A stretch of 64,000 nt of DNA from the NCBI RefSeq assembly GCF_037023745.1, contig NZ_CP146101.1, positions 1,302,001 through 1,366,000 on the forward strand, given 5' to 3'. Position 1 is the first letter of the stretch. Every line of letters starts with the position of its first letter. The DNA comes from Streptomyces sp. SCSIO 30461 (GTDB lineage Bacteria > Actinomycetota > Actinomycetes > Streptomycetales > Streptomycetaceae). A program made the translations under genes and the position numbers. The notes beneath the pieces are model-generated. The model searched no databases. It saw only the letters and a list, made by a program, of their open reading frames with translations, and had not been told where the DNA came from. Shown here one piece after another: positions 8,262 through 16,286 of this stretch.

Positions 8262-8324
8262 TCATGCTCAACCGGAATGACACCGTCCTACCCCGGCCAT
8301 GCTCATCCTGAGTGGCAATCAACA
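8262..8324. repeat. Right transposon end with inverted binding-like repeats
   Basis: Read on the minus strand the end is TGTTGATTGCCACTCAG, then GATGAGCATGG, followed about 20 bp further in by a second weaker unit (GTGTCATTCCGGTTGAGCATG). Together with the left end this gives at least four related units. Confidence 0.65.
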
Positions 8325-8790
8325 CCTTGATGTCGTGGACGGCTCCAGGGAGTGCGGGCGATGCCCATAGCAGCCGCCCCGCCGGATCGGTGATCACCTG
8401 CACGTTCATGCCGTGCTTCTTGTGTTTCCCGGAGTAGAAGGGCCGGTCGGCGGCGATCCTGTCGATCGGCAGCAGCGTCCCGTCGAGGATCACGAATGCC
8501 TTGGTGGAGGCGGTCTTCATCGCTTCGGCGAGGGTCGGTGCGAGAGTGGCCAGGACATCGATGGCCTCGGTGATGTACCGGTAGGCGGTCGTGGTGCCGA
8601 CGCCGAACCCGACGGCGAGTTGAGCGTAGGTATGGCCGCAGCGCAGGTGCGCGAGGACGAGCAGGGCCTGACGCCCCACGCTCACCCGGCGCCAGCGTGT
8701 TCCCCGCTCCTGGCGGCGGGCCCGCAGACGAGCAGACAGGAAGCGCAGGGTCGAGGTGGACACATCCACGCCGGACGGGTAGACAAGCAC
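8325..8790 (-). pseudogene. IS5-type transposase, N-terminal part
   Basis: GTG start at 8790 (LVYPSGVDVSTSTLRFL), an HTH region (TYAQLAVGFGVGTTTAYRY) and the first part of the DDE_Tnp_4 domain (ILDGTLLPIDRIAADRPFYSG), up to GAVHDIK where the Tn7-like element enters. It continues in frame at 3493. A perfect hairpin GAAGCTCCTGGT/ACCAGGAGCTTC (8794-8847) lies immediately upstream of the start. Confidence 0.85.
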
Positions 8791-8984
8791 GCGGAAGCTC
8801 CTGGTGGACAGGCGATCTTGGTCGTGAACCCGTCTACCAGGAGCTTCTTCACGTCCGGACGCCACCCCTCCAGCCAACTACCCACCCATCCAACCAGGTT
8901 GGAAAAGGCTCACTGGCTCGCCGGTTGGTGCAGCGGAGTAGAAGCGCGCTCAGGCGCACGGGCGTTCGAGCGCTCGGCGAATTT

Positions 8985-9875
8985 CTATGCGGTTCCGATG
9001 GCCTCGTCGACGGTGCGGCCGATGCACTCACGAAGCGCGCCGGAGGAGACATACGAGAGCGCGTTCGGTAAAGAATCTACGGCAACGTTGAACTGGCTTT
9101 GCTGCCAGCGGAGATAGGCGTCCAGGAAGAGGGCGACAGCGCCTGTGGCGTCGGGCTGGATCTGTCGTATGTACAGCACGATCAGGGAGAACGCCCAGCA
9201 GGCGTGGAGGAAGCCGAAGACGGGACGGTCAGTACCCCGCCAGGGAGAGAAGAAGGTGGCGTTGCTTGGGAGATTTACGGCGTGCGCGGCCAAGGCGTCG
9301 TTGAGCCAGTTGTGGGCGGCCTCGTGGATCAGGTCGCGGGCCAGGACCTCGGGGTGGGCGGTGTAGTCGGTGAAGACGGTGCCGGGGAGGCGGGTGAGTG
9401 CCCAGCTGTGGAGGGTCTCGTCGAGGCGGCGGTGATTGAGCAGGCAGATGACGGGGGCGTGTTGGGTGAGCAGTGCGCCGAAGCCGTGTTCGCTGGCGGA
9501 CACAAGAGCGGTACGAACGAGAGTCTGGGCCTCGGACGGGGCAGGGCTGGTGTCGGGGCGGACGAGGTAGTAGGCGGTTTCGGAGATCTCCGAGCGGAGC
9601 AGGTCCGTGGGGCGCGGGTTGAGGATGATGTGCGAGCCGGTGGACAGGTGCGTAAGGTCTTGCGACGTCGTACTGCGGCACCAGGCGAGGCGGTCAGCGT
9701 CCCGGGAGCGCGCGGCCTGTTCGGCGCCTTCGAGTAGGTGGTGGGCCACGGCGTAGTCGAGGGCGGACGAGCCGAGGCGGTTGCCGAGTACGGAGGCGAT
9801 GCGGCTGGTCCGGACGCGCTGGTGGTCGGCGATGCCGTCGAGGGTGACCAGGGCTTCCGGGGAGAGGATGCTCAT
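8985..9875 (-). CDS. HExxH peptide-modification protein (alpha-KG-type beta-hydroxylase candidate)
   Basis: 296 residues from ATG at 9875. HEAAH at residues 184-188 in the context ARDLIHEAAHNWLNDAL matches the family of HExxH proteins found in actinobacterial RiPP clusters, members of which have been described as alpha-ketoglutarate/iron-dependent peptide beta-hydroxylases rather than peptidases. The rest is helical without a signal peptide, so cytoplasmic. It is the last gene of the minus-strand operon, 57 bases after the 53-aa precursor candidate, and shares the operon with a radical SAM enzyme and a 2OG oxygenase. The likely role is hydroxylation of the precursor core; the residue modified is unknown. 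Confidence 0.75.
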   Translation of the reverse strand: MSILSPEALVTLDGIADHQRVRTSRIASVLGNRLGSSALDYAVAHHLLEGAEQAARSRDADRLAWCRSTTSQDLTHLSTGSHIILNPRPTDLLRSEISETAYYLVRPDTSPAPSEAQTLVRTALVSASEHGFGALLTQHAPVICLLNHRRLDETLHSWALTRLPGTVFTDYTAHPEVLARDLIHEAAHNWLNDALAAHAVNLPSNATFFSPWRGTDRPVFGFLHACWAFSLIVLYIRQIQPDATGAVALFLDAYLRWQQSQFNVAVDSLPNALSYVSSGALRECIGRTVDEAIGTA

Positions 9876-9932
9876 CTGGGCTCCAGGGGGTGGAACGGGG
9901 GCCGGACCCGGCTGGTCCAGCCCCCGTGGCGG

Positions 9933-10094
9933 TCAGGGCGTGGTGGTTGGATTGGTGTCATTTGGCTCGGCCGTGGCGGCGAGCCAGGTCTCGGTGGCCG
10001 CGTTGGAGGTGTGCGCGGTCGTGCGTACCATGTTGCTGTCACGCAGGGACGCGACCGCCTCCAGGAACTCGTCGAACGTCTCGTCGTCTGCCAC
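9933..10094 (-). CDS. Putative RiPP precursor peptide (53 aa)
   Basis: A small GTG-started frame at 10094 with a good ribosome site (GAGGAGAG about 8 bases upstream), between the 2OG oxygenase and the HExxH gene. The N-terminal half is acidic and helical (MADDETFDEFLEAVASLRDS), leader-like. The C-terminal half is rich in Thr, Asn, Ala, Asp and Pro (HTSNAATETW ... NDTNPTTTP), with no Cys and one Trp. It offers many residues suited to hydroxylation. It is shorter than usual annotation cut-offs. Assignment as precursor rests on size, RBS, composition and position, not on homology. Confidence 0.6.
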   Translation of the reverse strand: MADDETFDEFLEAVASLRDSNMVRTTAHTSNAATETWLAATAEPNDTNPTTTP

Positions 10095-10184
10095 TGCTCG
10101 CTCTCTCCTCGTGATCGGGGCCGTGGGTTGGGGTGAGTGCCGGTGCGGGCGGGCCTCGAGGTCCGGTCATGGCGCCGCGACTCC

Positions 10185-10904
10185 CTAGTCGGAGACGAAG
10201 AGGGTGAGGAACTTGCGTACGCGGCCAGTGCGGACCGGCTCGGTGCCGTGGACGAGTTGGCTGCCGAAGACCACGAGCGTTCCGGGAGCGGGTGTGACGC
10301 TCCATCGGGTGCGGGGCATGGCGCGAAACCAGGGCGAGGACATGTCCGTTCCGTCATGAACGAAGCGCATACCCGGGGCGTAGCCCGACTCGGCCGGCGC
10401 CTCGTCGGCGGCCCAGGAGGCGTCGCTGCCCGAGGTCTCGACGTAGAACGCGCCGCCGGTGTCGTGCGTGTCGGTGAGTGTGACCGTGGCGGCGGCGATC
10501 TGGCGGGGCCGGGCGAGCGGATCGGGGGCGATGCCGTCGGCGTGCGGGGTGATGTATTGGCCGGCGGCGTACTCGAGATAGATCCACGGTCGGTGGCCGG
10601 TGACCGACGGCAGTGTGCGTGTGACGGCGGCCATGTGGTGCTTCAGGGCCTGGTTGAGGAGGGCGGTCGCCTCGTACGGGATTGCGGTCATTTCGACCCG
10701 CCCGACTGGTTCGTAGACCTCCTGTGCCTGGGCGCGGGAAAGGCCGGGGATCTCGTGGATCGTGGTGCGGCGGGCCGTGCCGTACTGGTCGCGCCCGAGG
10801 GGACCGAGCGCGTCGTCCATAACGCGGTTGAGGCGCTCGATCTCGGTCGGCGTGAGGAAGCCCTCGACGGTACGGATGGACAGCGTCTCGGCGATGTGGA
10901 TCAC
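10185..10904 (-). CDS. 2-oxoglutarate/Fe(II)-dependent oxygenase
   Basis: 239 residues from GTG at 10904, whose GTGA overlaps the stop of the radical SAM gene remnant. Cupin-type facial triad: His121-x-Asp123 (ITPHADG), distal His219 (QLVHGTEP) and an Arg at 228 or 230 for 2OG binding (RTGRVRKFLTLF). Pattern IYLEYAAGQYITPHAD resembles prolyl-4-hydroxylase-like enzymes. In this operon it is likely a second oxidative tailoring enzyme acting on the peptide or on a small-molecule partner. All metal ligands are present. Confidence 0.8.
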   Translation of the reverse strand: MIHIAETLSIRTVEGFLTPTEIERLNRVMDDALGPLGRDQYGTARRTTIHEIPGLSRAQAQEVYEPVGRVEMTAIPYEATALLNQALKHHMAAVTRTLPSVTGHRPWIYLEYAAGQYITPHADGIAPDPLARPRQIAAATVTLTDTHDTGGAFYVETSGSDASWAADEAPAESGYAPGMRFVHDGTDMSSPWFRAMPRTRWSVTPAPGTLVVFGSQLVHGTEPVRTGRVRKFLTLFVSD

Positions 10905-11532
10905 TGCTGGACCCCGCTGGTGTGATCGGCGTCGGCCGGGCAGCCGCAGTCGGTGGACGGCGGCGCGGAGAACGTCTCGGCCAAGCTCTCGGTAAGGACC
11001 TTCACGGCTCGCTCGAGGTCCTCGAAGTACTCCGTAGACGTGGCCTCGGTAGCGGGCGCGAGATGGAGGTCGAGTGTCGGATACACCCTGCCGGTGGTGC
11101 GGCAGGTGAGCTCGCTGCGGCCGAGGACCAGCGAGCACGTCCTGGGCAGGGCGGACTCGGCCCGGCCGGCTGCGCGGCACAGGCGCGCTGCTGTCCGTGC
11201 GTACTCGGCGCGGTCGCGCGGCAGGACGCCGACCGAGAGGAACCGGGGCTCGGCTTCGGGAATGCCGTCGTAGGCGTGGCCCTGGCAGCTGTCGTAGGTG
11301 GCCGTGCCCCAACCCGCGGTGAGTACTTCGACGACAGGGCGGACGCCGGGCTCGATGCCCTCAGACCACTGGGGGTGGTGTGGGTCGAGATCGTCTGCTT
11401 CGTGCACGCCGGGGAGGCCGACCGTGTTGATGTTGCCGTGGGCGCTGACCGGAAAACTCGGGGGTTCGACGGGCATGGCGATGTGGCCCCTGGGGCTGTG
11501 CCGACGGGGTTGAGGGGCGGTGCGGTGGTGTG

Positions 11533-12882
11533 TCAGGCGCCTGCCGGGGTGAGGGTGACGTCGTGGCCGAGGGCGGTGAGCTGGCGGACGAGGTCGCGGG
11601 TCTTGCGGGCGGGATCGAGGTTCTTGGTGTGCCAGTCGGGGCCGAGGTCGCGGTAGCGGGCGGTGGGGTCGTTCAGGAGGTGCCAGACCGTGACCAGGAT
11701 GGAGCGGGCGACGGCGACCAGTGCTTTGAGGTGGCCTCGGCGTTTGACGATGCGGCGGTAGCGGGCGCCGAGGAAGGTGTCGGTGCGGGCGGCGGAGATG
11801 GCGGCTTCGCCGAGTGCTCCGCGCAGCCAGGGGTTGCCTTTGCCGGCGGGTCCGGAGGTGTTCTTCGGGCCGGACTGGAAGGTGCGTGGGGATAGGCGGG
11901 CCCAGGAGGCCAGGTGGTCGGCGGTGGGGAACACGCTCATGTCGGTGCCGATCTCGGCGAGGATGACCTGGGCGGTGGCCGGTCCCACCCCGGGGATCTC
12001 GTCCAGGCGCTCGACGTCGGTCAGCGGCATCAGCATGCCCTGACCGGGCCGGTCGTCGTCCCTGTCACCGTCCCTGTCGTCGTGGGTCGTGGACAGCTCG
12101 GTGAGACGGGTGGTGATGCGGGCGGTGAGCTTGTCGATCTGCATGGTGAGGTAGTCGACGGTGTCCAGCAGCATCCGCAGCATGAACGCGTGGTGTTCCT
12201 CGAACCCGCCCGCCAGTGCCTCTTGAAGGGCCTGGGGGCTGGCTTTGATGGTGCCGTGTGCCAGGTCGGCCAGGGCCCTGGGGCTGCGTTCGCCCGCGAT
12301 CAGCGCCTCGAGCATCGCGCGGCCGGAGACGCCGAAGATGTCGGAGATCACCGAGGACAGCTTGATCTGCGCGTCCTCCAGGAGCTTCTCCGCGCGCTGC
12401 TTGTGCCGGGTGCGCTCGTGGGTGAGGACCGCGCGGGAACGGGTCAGGTCCCGCAGCTCCCGCACCGGCTTTGGCGGCACGAACGAGGCTCTGAGCATGC
12501 CGCGTTCGGCGAGCTTGGCCAGCCACACCGCATCGAGCCTGTCGGTCTTCGGGCGGCCAGGCACGTTCTTCACGTCACGCGCGTTGACCAGCCAGCATTC
12601 AAGCCCCCGCGCCTCCAGGAGAAAGAAGAACGGCTTCCAGTACGTCGAGGTCGCTTCCATGACCACCCGGGTGACGCCCTGGCATATCAGGTGGTCCGCG
12701 AGATCCAGGATGGCGCCGCTGGTCGCGGCCACGTGCCACACACGCTGTACTCTCCGGCCGGGCTTGTCCTCGTGCGGCACCCGGGTGCACACCATCCCGG
12801 ATGCCTTGGCGATATCGATCGCCGCGACCCGCTCCACCAGCTCCGGTCCCTGCTCGCTCTCCTCGGCATCCGTCTCCGCCAC
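11533..12882 (-). CDS. IS110-family DEDD transposase
   Basis: 449 residues from ATG at 12882. RuvC-like N-terminal domain with the first catalytic Asp in VAAIDIAKASG; the C-terminal Transposase_20 helix-hairpin-helix reads LDEIPGVGPATAQVILAEIG, followed by the Ser-containing region of the family. Length is normal for IS110 proteins. It works with a structured RNA made from the element end. The same protein is encoded at 57259-58608. Confidence 0.93.
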   Translation of the reverse strand: MAETDAEESEQGPELVERVAAIDIAKASGMVCTRVPHEDKPGRRVQRVWHVAATSGAILDLADHLICQGVTRVVMEATSTYWKPFFFLLEARGLECWLVNARDVKNVPGRPKTDRLDAVWLAKLAERGMLRASFVPPKPVRELRDLTRSRAVLTHERTRHKQRAEKLLEDAQIKLSSVISDIFGVSGRAMLEALIAGERSPRALADLAHGTIKASPQALQEALAGGFEEHHAFMLRMLLDTVDYLTMQIDKLTARITTRLTELSTTHDDRDGDRDDDRPGQGMLMPLTDVERLDEIPGVGPATAQVILAEIGTDMSVFPTADHLASWARLSPRTFQSGPKNTSGPAGKGNPWLRGALGEAAISAARTDTFLGARYRRIVKRRGHLKALVAVARSILVTVWHLLNDPTARYRDLGPDWHTKNLDPARKTRDLVRQLTALGHDVTLTPAGA

Positions 12883-13125
12883 GGGCGCGTGCCCCTTCCC
12901 CCTCGTTCCGTTCGTACAGGCGGCGCCCGCCCCAAGGGGCCACGGGGAAGACGAAATCTGACCGGCGTGCTCTACGGCAACAAGGCAAGGCCCCGCAGCG
13001 GCCCCTGCACCAGACTGACCTACGGGCTTGGTGTCCCAACGAGCAACCGGAGTCGGCGAGCGGGCGCCGCGATCATGTTTTCACGCCGGCAAGGCGTTCC
13101 CCGACAGGGACCAGAAGGGCTGACC
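12883..13125 (-). ncRNA. Candidate bridge RNA region of IS110 copy 1
   Basis: The 243-bp non-coding leader upstream of the transposase start is where IS110 elements encode their bridge RNA. Within it lie CTGACCGG (12958-12965), matching the donor junction (CTGACC followed by GGAAAAC at the element end), and CTGACCT (13015-13021), matching the target seen at both insertions. GC-rich inverted segments surround them. The RNA boundaries and fold are not established. Confidence 0.55.
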
Positions 13126-14490
13126 TGAAGGCGTGCGTGTGGGCGGAGGGCGGCGGGGTCGTCCCACCGGGCAAGGAACGCTGCGACGTGGTGCATGTCG
13201 TTGGGATGGATGGGCCGCCAGCGCAGCCGGGAACAGCGTGCACCGGACGGGTGGTCCGGCTGGGCGAGCAGGGCGGCGACGCCGTCGATGAGGTGCATGC
13301 GGTGGGCGCAGTAAGCGTCTTCGTCGCCCGCGGCAGCGAAGCGGAGGCGGACCGCCGGGCAGCCGGCGCCGCAAGTATCGCGGTAGTCGCAGGTCAGGCA
13401 CCTCGTCACCAGGGAGCGTGCCTGTCGGAGCAGGGGAGAGCCGTCCTGGGCATCAGCGACGTCTGCCTCGGTGTGTACGTCGCCGAGGGAAGCGAGGCCG
13501 GCCTGCGGCCAGGGCAACTCGTCGCAACTCCCCAGGCGGTCATCGGGATAGAGAGTCAGGACGTGGTCGCACTTCAGGTCGGAGAAGTGGCAGGAACGGG
13601 GCCGCAAGCCCTTCAGACGGCGGATGACTGAGACGACGGGCTCCAGCTTGACACGGCGGAACATGCCGCTGGCGACCCAGTGGTGTGCGGTCTCCAGGAC
13701 GAAGTCGGCGTACTGCTGCGGTGTGATCGCCCAGTCTGGACCGGTGGGGCCGATCGCCCGTCGCTGGAGCGTGCGGCTGGCCGGCGTACGGGATCCGGCG
13801 ACTGCGGTCGACCGGGTGACCGTCGCGTCGAAGCACGGCACCAGGTTGACCGTCGTCACGGCGGGGGAGGAGGCCAGATGCTCCATGACCTCAGAGGCAC
13901 GACCGAGGACGTACGGGGTGACGGCGCAGATGATGCCGACTCGGCGGTCCCGACGGCCGAGGAGGTTCAGGGCTTCGACGACTCGGGGGTACGTCGGGCG
14001 GCCGTCGTAGCCGACGCGCCAGGAGTTCCCGAGTGCGTCGCCGTCGAGCGAGATGCCGATCTCCAACTCCGGGTAGTGCCGGTCGAACAGGTCCAGCCAG
14101 GTGTCGTCGAGTTGGAGGCCGTTGGTCTGGAGGCTCACGCGGATGACGTTCGGGTGTGCGGCGAGTGCGTCCAGGATTCCGGCGACCCGTTCTCGGCCAG
14201 CGGTCAGGGGTTCTCCGCCGTGGAGTTCGACGCTGAGCGGACGTCCGGAGAAGATCGCGCCGAGGCGGTGGACCTGCGCCGCGTTGATGCGGGCGCCGCC
14301 CGGTGACTCCTTGCGCTTCTCGAAGCAGTACAGGCAGTCGATGTCGCAGGTCTCTCCGCGGAGCTTCAGGATGACGGAGACCGCCGTGTCCGGCCCGGTG
14401 CTCGACAGCGGGGCGTAGACACTCTCCAGGTCGGTTGGTGAGGTGCGGGTGACGGGCATCAGAGGGACTCCCGAGGAGGAAGGGCGCTTT

Positions 14491-15366
14491 CTACGCGCCA
14501 TCGGTGGAGACCGCAGACAGCCACCCGAGGAGCTGTCCGCCGGTGACGGTGAGGCGGACGTCGCCTCGGCGCAGGAACCATCCGTCGGTGTACCGCTGGG
14601 GCAGCCAGCCGGCGTCAGGCGCGGCCAGATCGGGCGGGTCCTGCACCAGGTCGTCAATGGGCCAGCAGCTCAGGAGCGCTCTGGTCACGCGCTGCTGAAC
14701 CGGGCGGAACCATTCCCATGTCTCCGCGCGGGCCGTGCCAATCGGGGCATGCGACGGTGAGCGCGAGGCGCTGGCGAGCAGCGGCAGCCACTTCTCGCCC
14801 AGGACCGGATGCCCGGCCGCCGCGCACTCGAGCGCGGTGAGGCAGGTCTCCAGCTTCCGGCACACAACGTGGACGGGTTCGGCCAAGCCGTCCTCGACGA
14901 GACCTGTCAGGTCCTCGGCGAGACTCGCCGCGACCTCGGCTTGGTCGGCGATGGCCCAGCGCCGGTAGCCTTGGCGCTCTCCGGCGTCGAGAACCGACCG
15001 CCAGCCCTCGGAGCCGTAGGAGAGGGCGGTACGCAGGCACATGAGGTCGTGCATCGAGGCGCGTACCCGGCGGAACGATCCGAGGTCGTCGCGGCGGATG
15101 TCGAAGGACCGGAGCAGGTAGCGGAGTTCCTCCGTCCGCTCCGGCGCCGTCGCGTGGAGGTCGACACGGACGCCGTCCACGACGCGCGACTCCCACACCG
15201 GAAGGTCGCCGTCCACGATGCCGCGCAGGTCGATGTCGCTGGCCGCGTGGGCGAAGCCGCAGGCGAGGGCCCCCTCCAGCCAGACCTCGCGAGCCTTGCC
15301 GGAGACGAGCAACTTCCGGGCGACTCTGCCAGCGATCTCCCGTCGCAGCTGTGCCGATGGGTTCAC
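14491..15366 (-). CDS. Nucleotidyltransferase-domain protein
   Basis: 291 residues, start at 15366, overlapping the stop of the dehydrogenase gene by 4 bases. The minimal nucleotidyltransferase signature GALACGFAHAASDIDL (residues 32-47; metal-binding Asp44 and Asp46) is followed by a helical C-terminal part. Members transfer NMP groups to small molecules or proteins. It lies 31 bases upstream of the radical SAM gene in the same operon. The substrate is unknown; it may activate an intermediate made by the neighbouring small-molecule enzymes. Confidence 0.65.
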   Translation of the reverse strand: MNPSAQLRREIAGRVARKLLVSGKAREVWLEGALACGFAHAASDIDLRGIVDGDLPVWESRVVDGVRVDLHATAPERTEELRYLLRSFDIRRDDLGSFRRVRASMHDLMCLRTALSYGSEGWRSVLDAGERQGYRRWAIADQAEVAASLAEDLTGLVEDGLAEPVHVVCRKLETCLTALECAAAGHPVLGEKWLPLLASASRSPSHAPIGTARAETWEWFRPVQQRVTRALLSCWPIDDLVQDPPDLAAPDAGWLPQRYTDGWFLRRGDVRLTVTGGQLLGWLSAVSTDGA

Positions 15367-16286
15367 CGGCGGCCTCCTTCGATCAGGGTCTTGTCGTCAG
15401 CGGTGATTGCCCTGAGGAGATCGATGGCCCATCGGTCGAGCGCGCCGCGTACGTCCGCCCGTTGGGCGCCAATGTGGGGCGAGACCAGGAGGTTGAGCGG
15501 CGCCGTAGAGCCGGCGAGGAGGGGGAGATGCTCCAGTTCGACCGGGTCCAAGGCGAGACCCGAGAGTCCGCCGTCCGCCAACGCCTGCAGGCAGGCGGCG
15601 ACATCGAGGGTCTCCAGTCGCCCTGCGCAGATCAGCAGAGGCCGATACGGAGACACTCGTGTCAGGAACTCCTCGCCGATGAATTGCCGGGTCGTGGCCC
15701 GCAGCGGCAGAGCGATCACGTGTACCTGCGACTGCTCCATGAGCGCCGCCTGCGACAGCTCCCGCAGACCGGGAGGGTTCGACGGCCACGCGGCGTAGGC
15801 TGTGCGCGCCACATGCGGGGCGAGGCCCCGGCCGGCTGCCAGCCCAACCGGGCCTGCGCCCCAGACGCCAGCGGCCAGGGTGCCGAGCGGCACTCCCATG
15901 CACGCCTCCTTCTCGTGGCGGCCGAGCAGAAGCGCGTGCTGTCCCAGAGGGATCCGCCGGGCCAGGGCTAGAGCAGAGGCGAGGACCCACTCGCCCACGG
16001 CGGCTGCGCCGGCGTCGGCGTTGCGGTGCAGCGTGATCCCACGGCGCTGGAGGGCGCTCACGTCGATGTGGTCGATGCCGGAGCCGGTCCGTACGACGTG
16101 TCGCAGGCGAGGTAGCGCGTCGAGCTCCCGCTCGCCGAGTCGGACACCGGAACGCAGGACGACCACGGCCGTGTCGGCCGGCAGAGGCAAGTTCAGGTCC
16201 AGCAGATCGTGCACTAGGACGCCGGACAGCTCCCGGCGGACCGCACCCGCGTCCGCTGCCCCGCGCACCACGAGGACAGAACTCAT
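15363..16286 (-). CDS. D-isomer-specific 2-hydroxyacid dehydrogenase
   Basis: 307 residues from ATG at 16286 (overlap ATGA with the methyltransferase gene). NAD-binding motif GAGPVG at residues 143-148, and the family catalytic triad visible as Arg in ICAGRLET, Glu in LDPVELEHLP and His in LVSPHIGAQ. Length is typical of phosphoglycerate/2-hydroxyacid dehydrogenases. It interconverts a 2-keto acid and its 2-hydroxy acid using NAD(P)H. Next to a PEP-mutase-like gene, a keto acid such as phosphonopyruvate is a possible substrate, but this is inference. Confidence 0.8.
   Translation of the reverse strand: MSSVLVVRGAADAGAVRRELSGVLVHDLLDLNLPLPADTAVVVLRSGVRLGERELDALPRLRHVVRTGSGIDHIDVSALQRRGITLHRNADAGAAAVGEWVLASALALARRIPLGQHALLLGRHEKEACMGVPLGTLAAGVWGAGPVGLAAGRGLAPHVARTAYAAWPSNPPGLRELSQAALMEQSQVHVIALPLRATTRQFIGEEFLTRVSPYRPLLICAGRLETLDVAACLQALADGGLSGLALDPVELEHLPLLAGSTAPLNLLVSPHIGAQRADVRGALDRWAIDLLRAITADDKTLIEGGRR

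Larger units (their letters stand above)
3499..8324. mobile_element. Tn7/Mu-like transposon, copy 1 (4826 bp), with 5-bp target duplication
   Basis: Starts TGTTGGGTGCCATTC and ends with the complement of TGTTGATTGCCACTC. The flanking direct repeat is CCTTG (3494-3498 and 8325-8329). TGT...ACA ends, a 5-bp duplication and several subterminal repeats are the hallmarks of Mu/Tn7/Tn5053-type elements. On the minus strand, in order, it carries a zinc-ribbon/HTH protein (8126-7533), a DDE transposase (7437-6085), a small coupled protein (6088-5837) and an ExeA-like AAA ATPase (5840-3858). The ATPase is disrupted by an IS630-type element; a MITE sits near the left end. No cargo gene is seen. Confidence 0.85.
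3180..8911 (-). mobile_element. IS5-type insertion sequence (901 bp) split by a 4.8-kb transposon
   Basis: Imperfect terminal inverted repeats GAGTCTTTTCCAACCT (from 3180) and GAGCCTTTTCCAACCT (complement, ending 8911) are flanked by the direct repeat ACT (3177-3179 and 8912-8914), a 3-bp target duplication. Removing the inserted transposon and one copy of its 5-bp duplication leaves 901 bp, normal for small IS5-family elements. The single transposase gene is in two pieces (8790-8325 and 3493-3195). Confidence 0.85.
11451..13125 (-). mobile_element. IS110-family element, copy 1 (1675 bp)
   Basis: Same length as the copy at 57177-58851 and apparently identical apart from one silent base. No terminal inverted repeat is seen. 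Each copy is bounded by the hexamer CTGACC (11445-11450 and 13120-13125), present once in the reconstructed target. This behaviour is typical of IS110-type recombinases, which insert at a fixed core rather than at random. Contains a DEDD transposase and a 243-bp non-coding leader. Confidence 0.9.
10901..14459 (-). pseudogene. Radical SAM/SPASM peptide maturase interrupted by an IS110-type element
   Basis: Start ATG 14459 (MPVTRTSPTD). The radical SAM motif CDIDCLYC (Cys38, 42, 45) is followed by ELHGGEPL and, near the end of the first part, SPASM-type cysteines (CLTCDYRDTCGAGCP). The reading frame enters the IS at 13126 and resumes at 11450 (VSAHGNINTVGLPG...). The two parts add to 1884 bp, exactly 627 codons plus stop, and the junction reads HARLQ-VSAHGN. 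The last 183 codons form a C-terminal extension with no recognised domain. The family builds crosslinks or epimerises residues in RiPP precursors. As it stands the N-terminal part ends in IS-derived codons, so the full protein is not made. Confidence 0.85.

Noticed and set aside
12800..13631. 276-codon plus-strand frame across the IS110 right junction
   Set aside because: Antisense to both the transposase leader and the radical SAM gene; crosses an insertion boundary.
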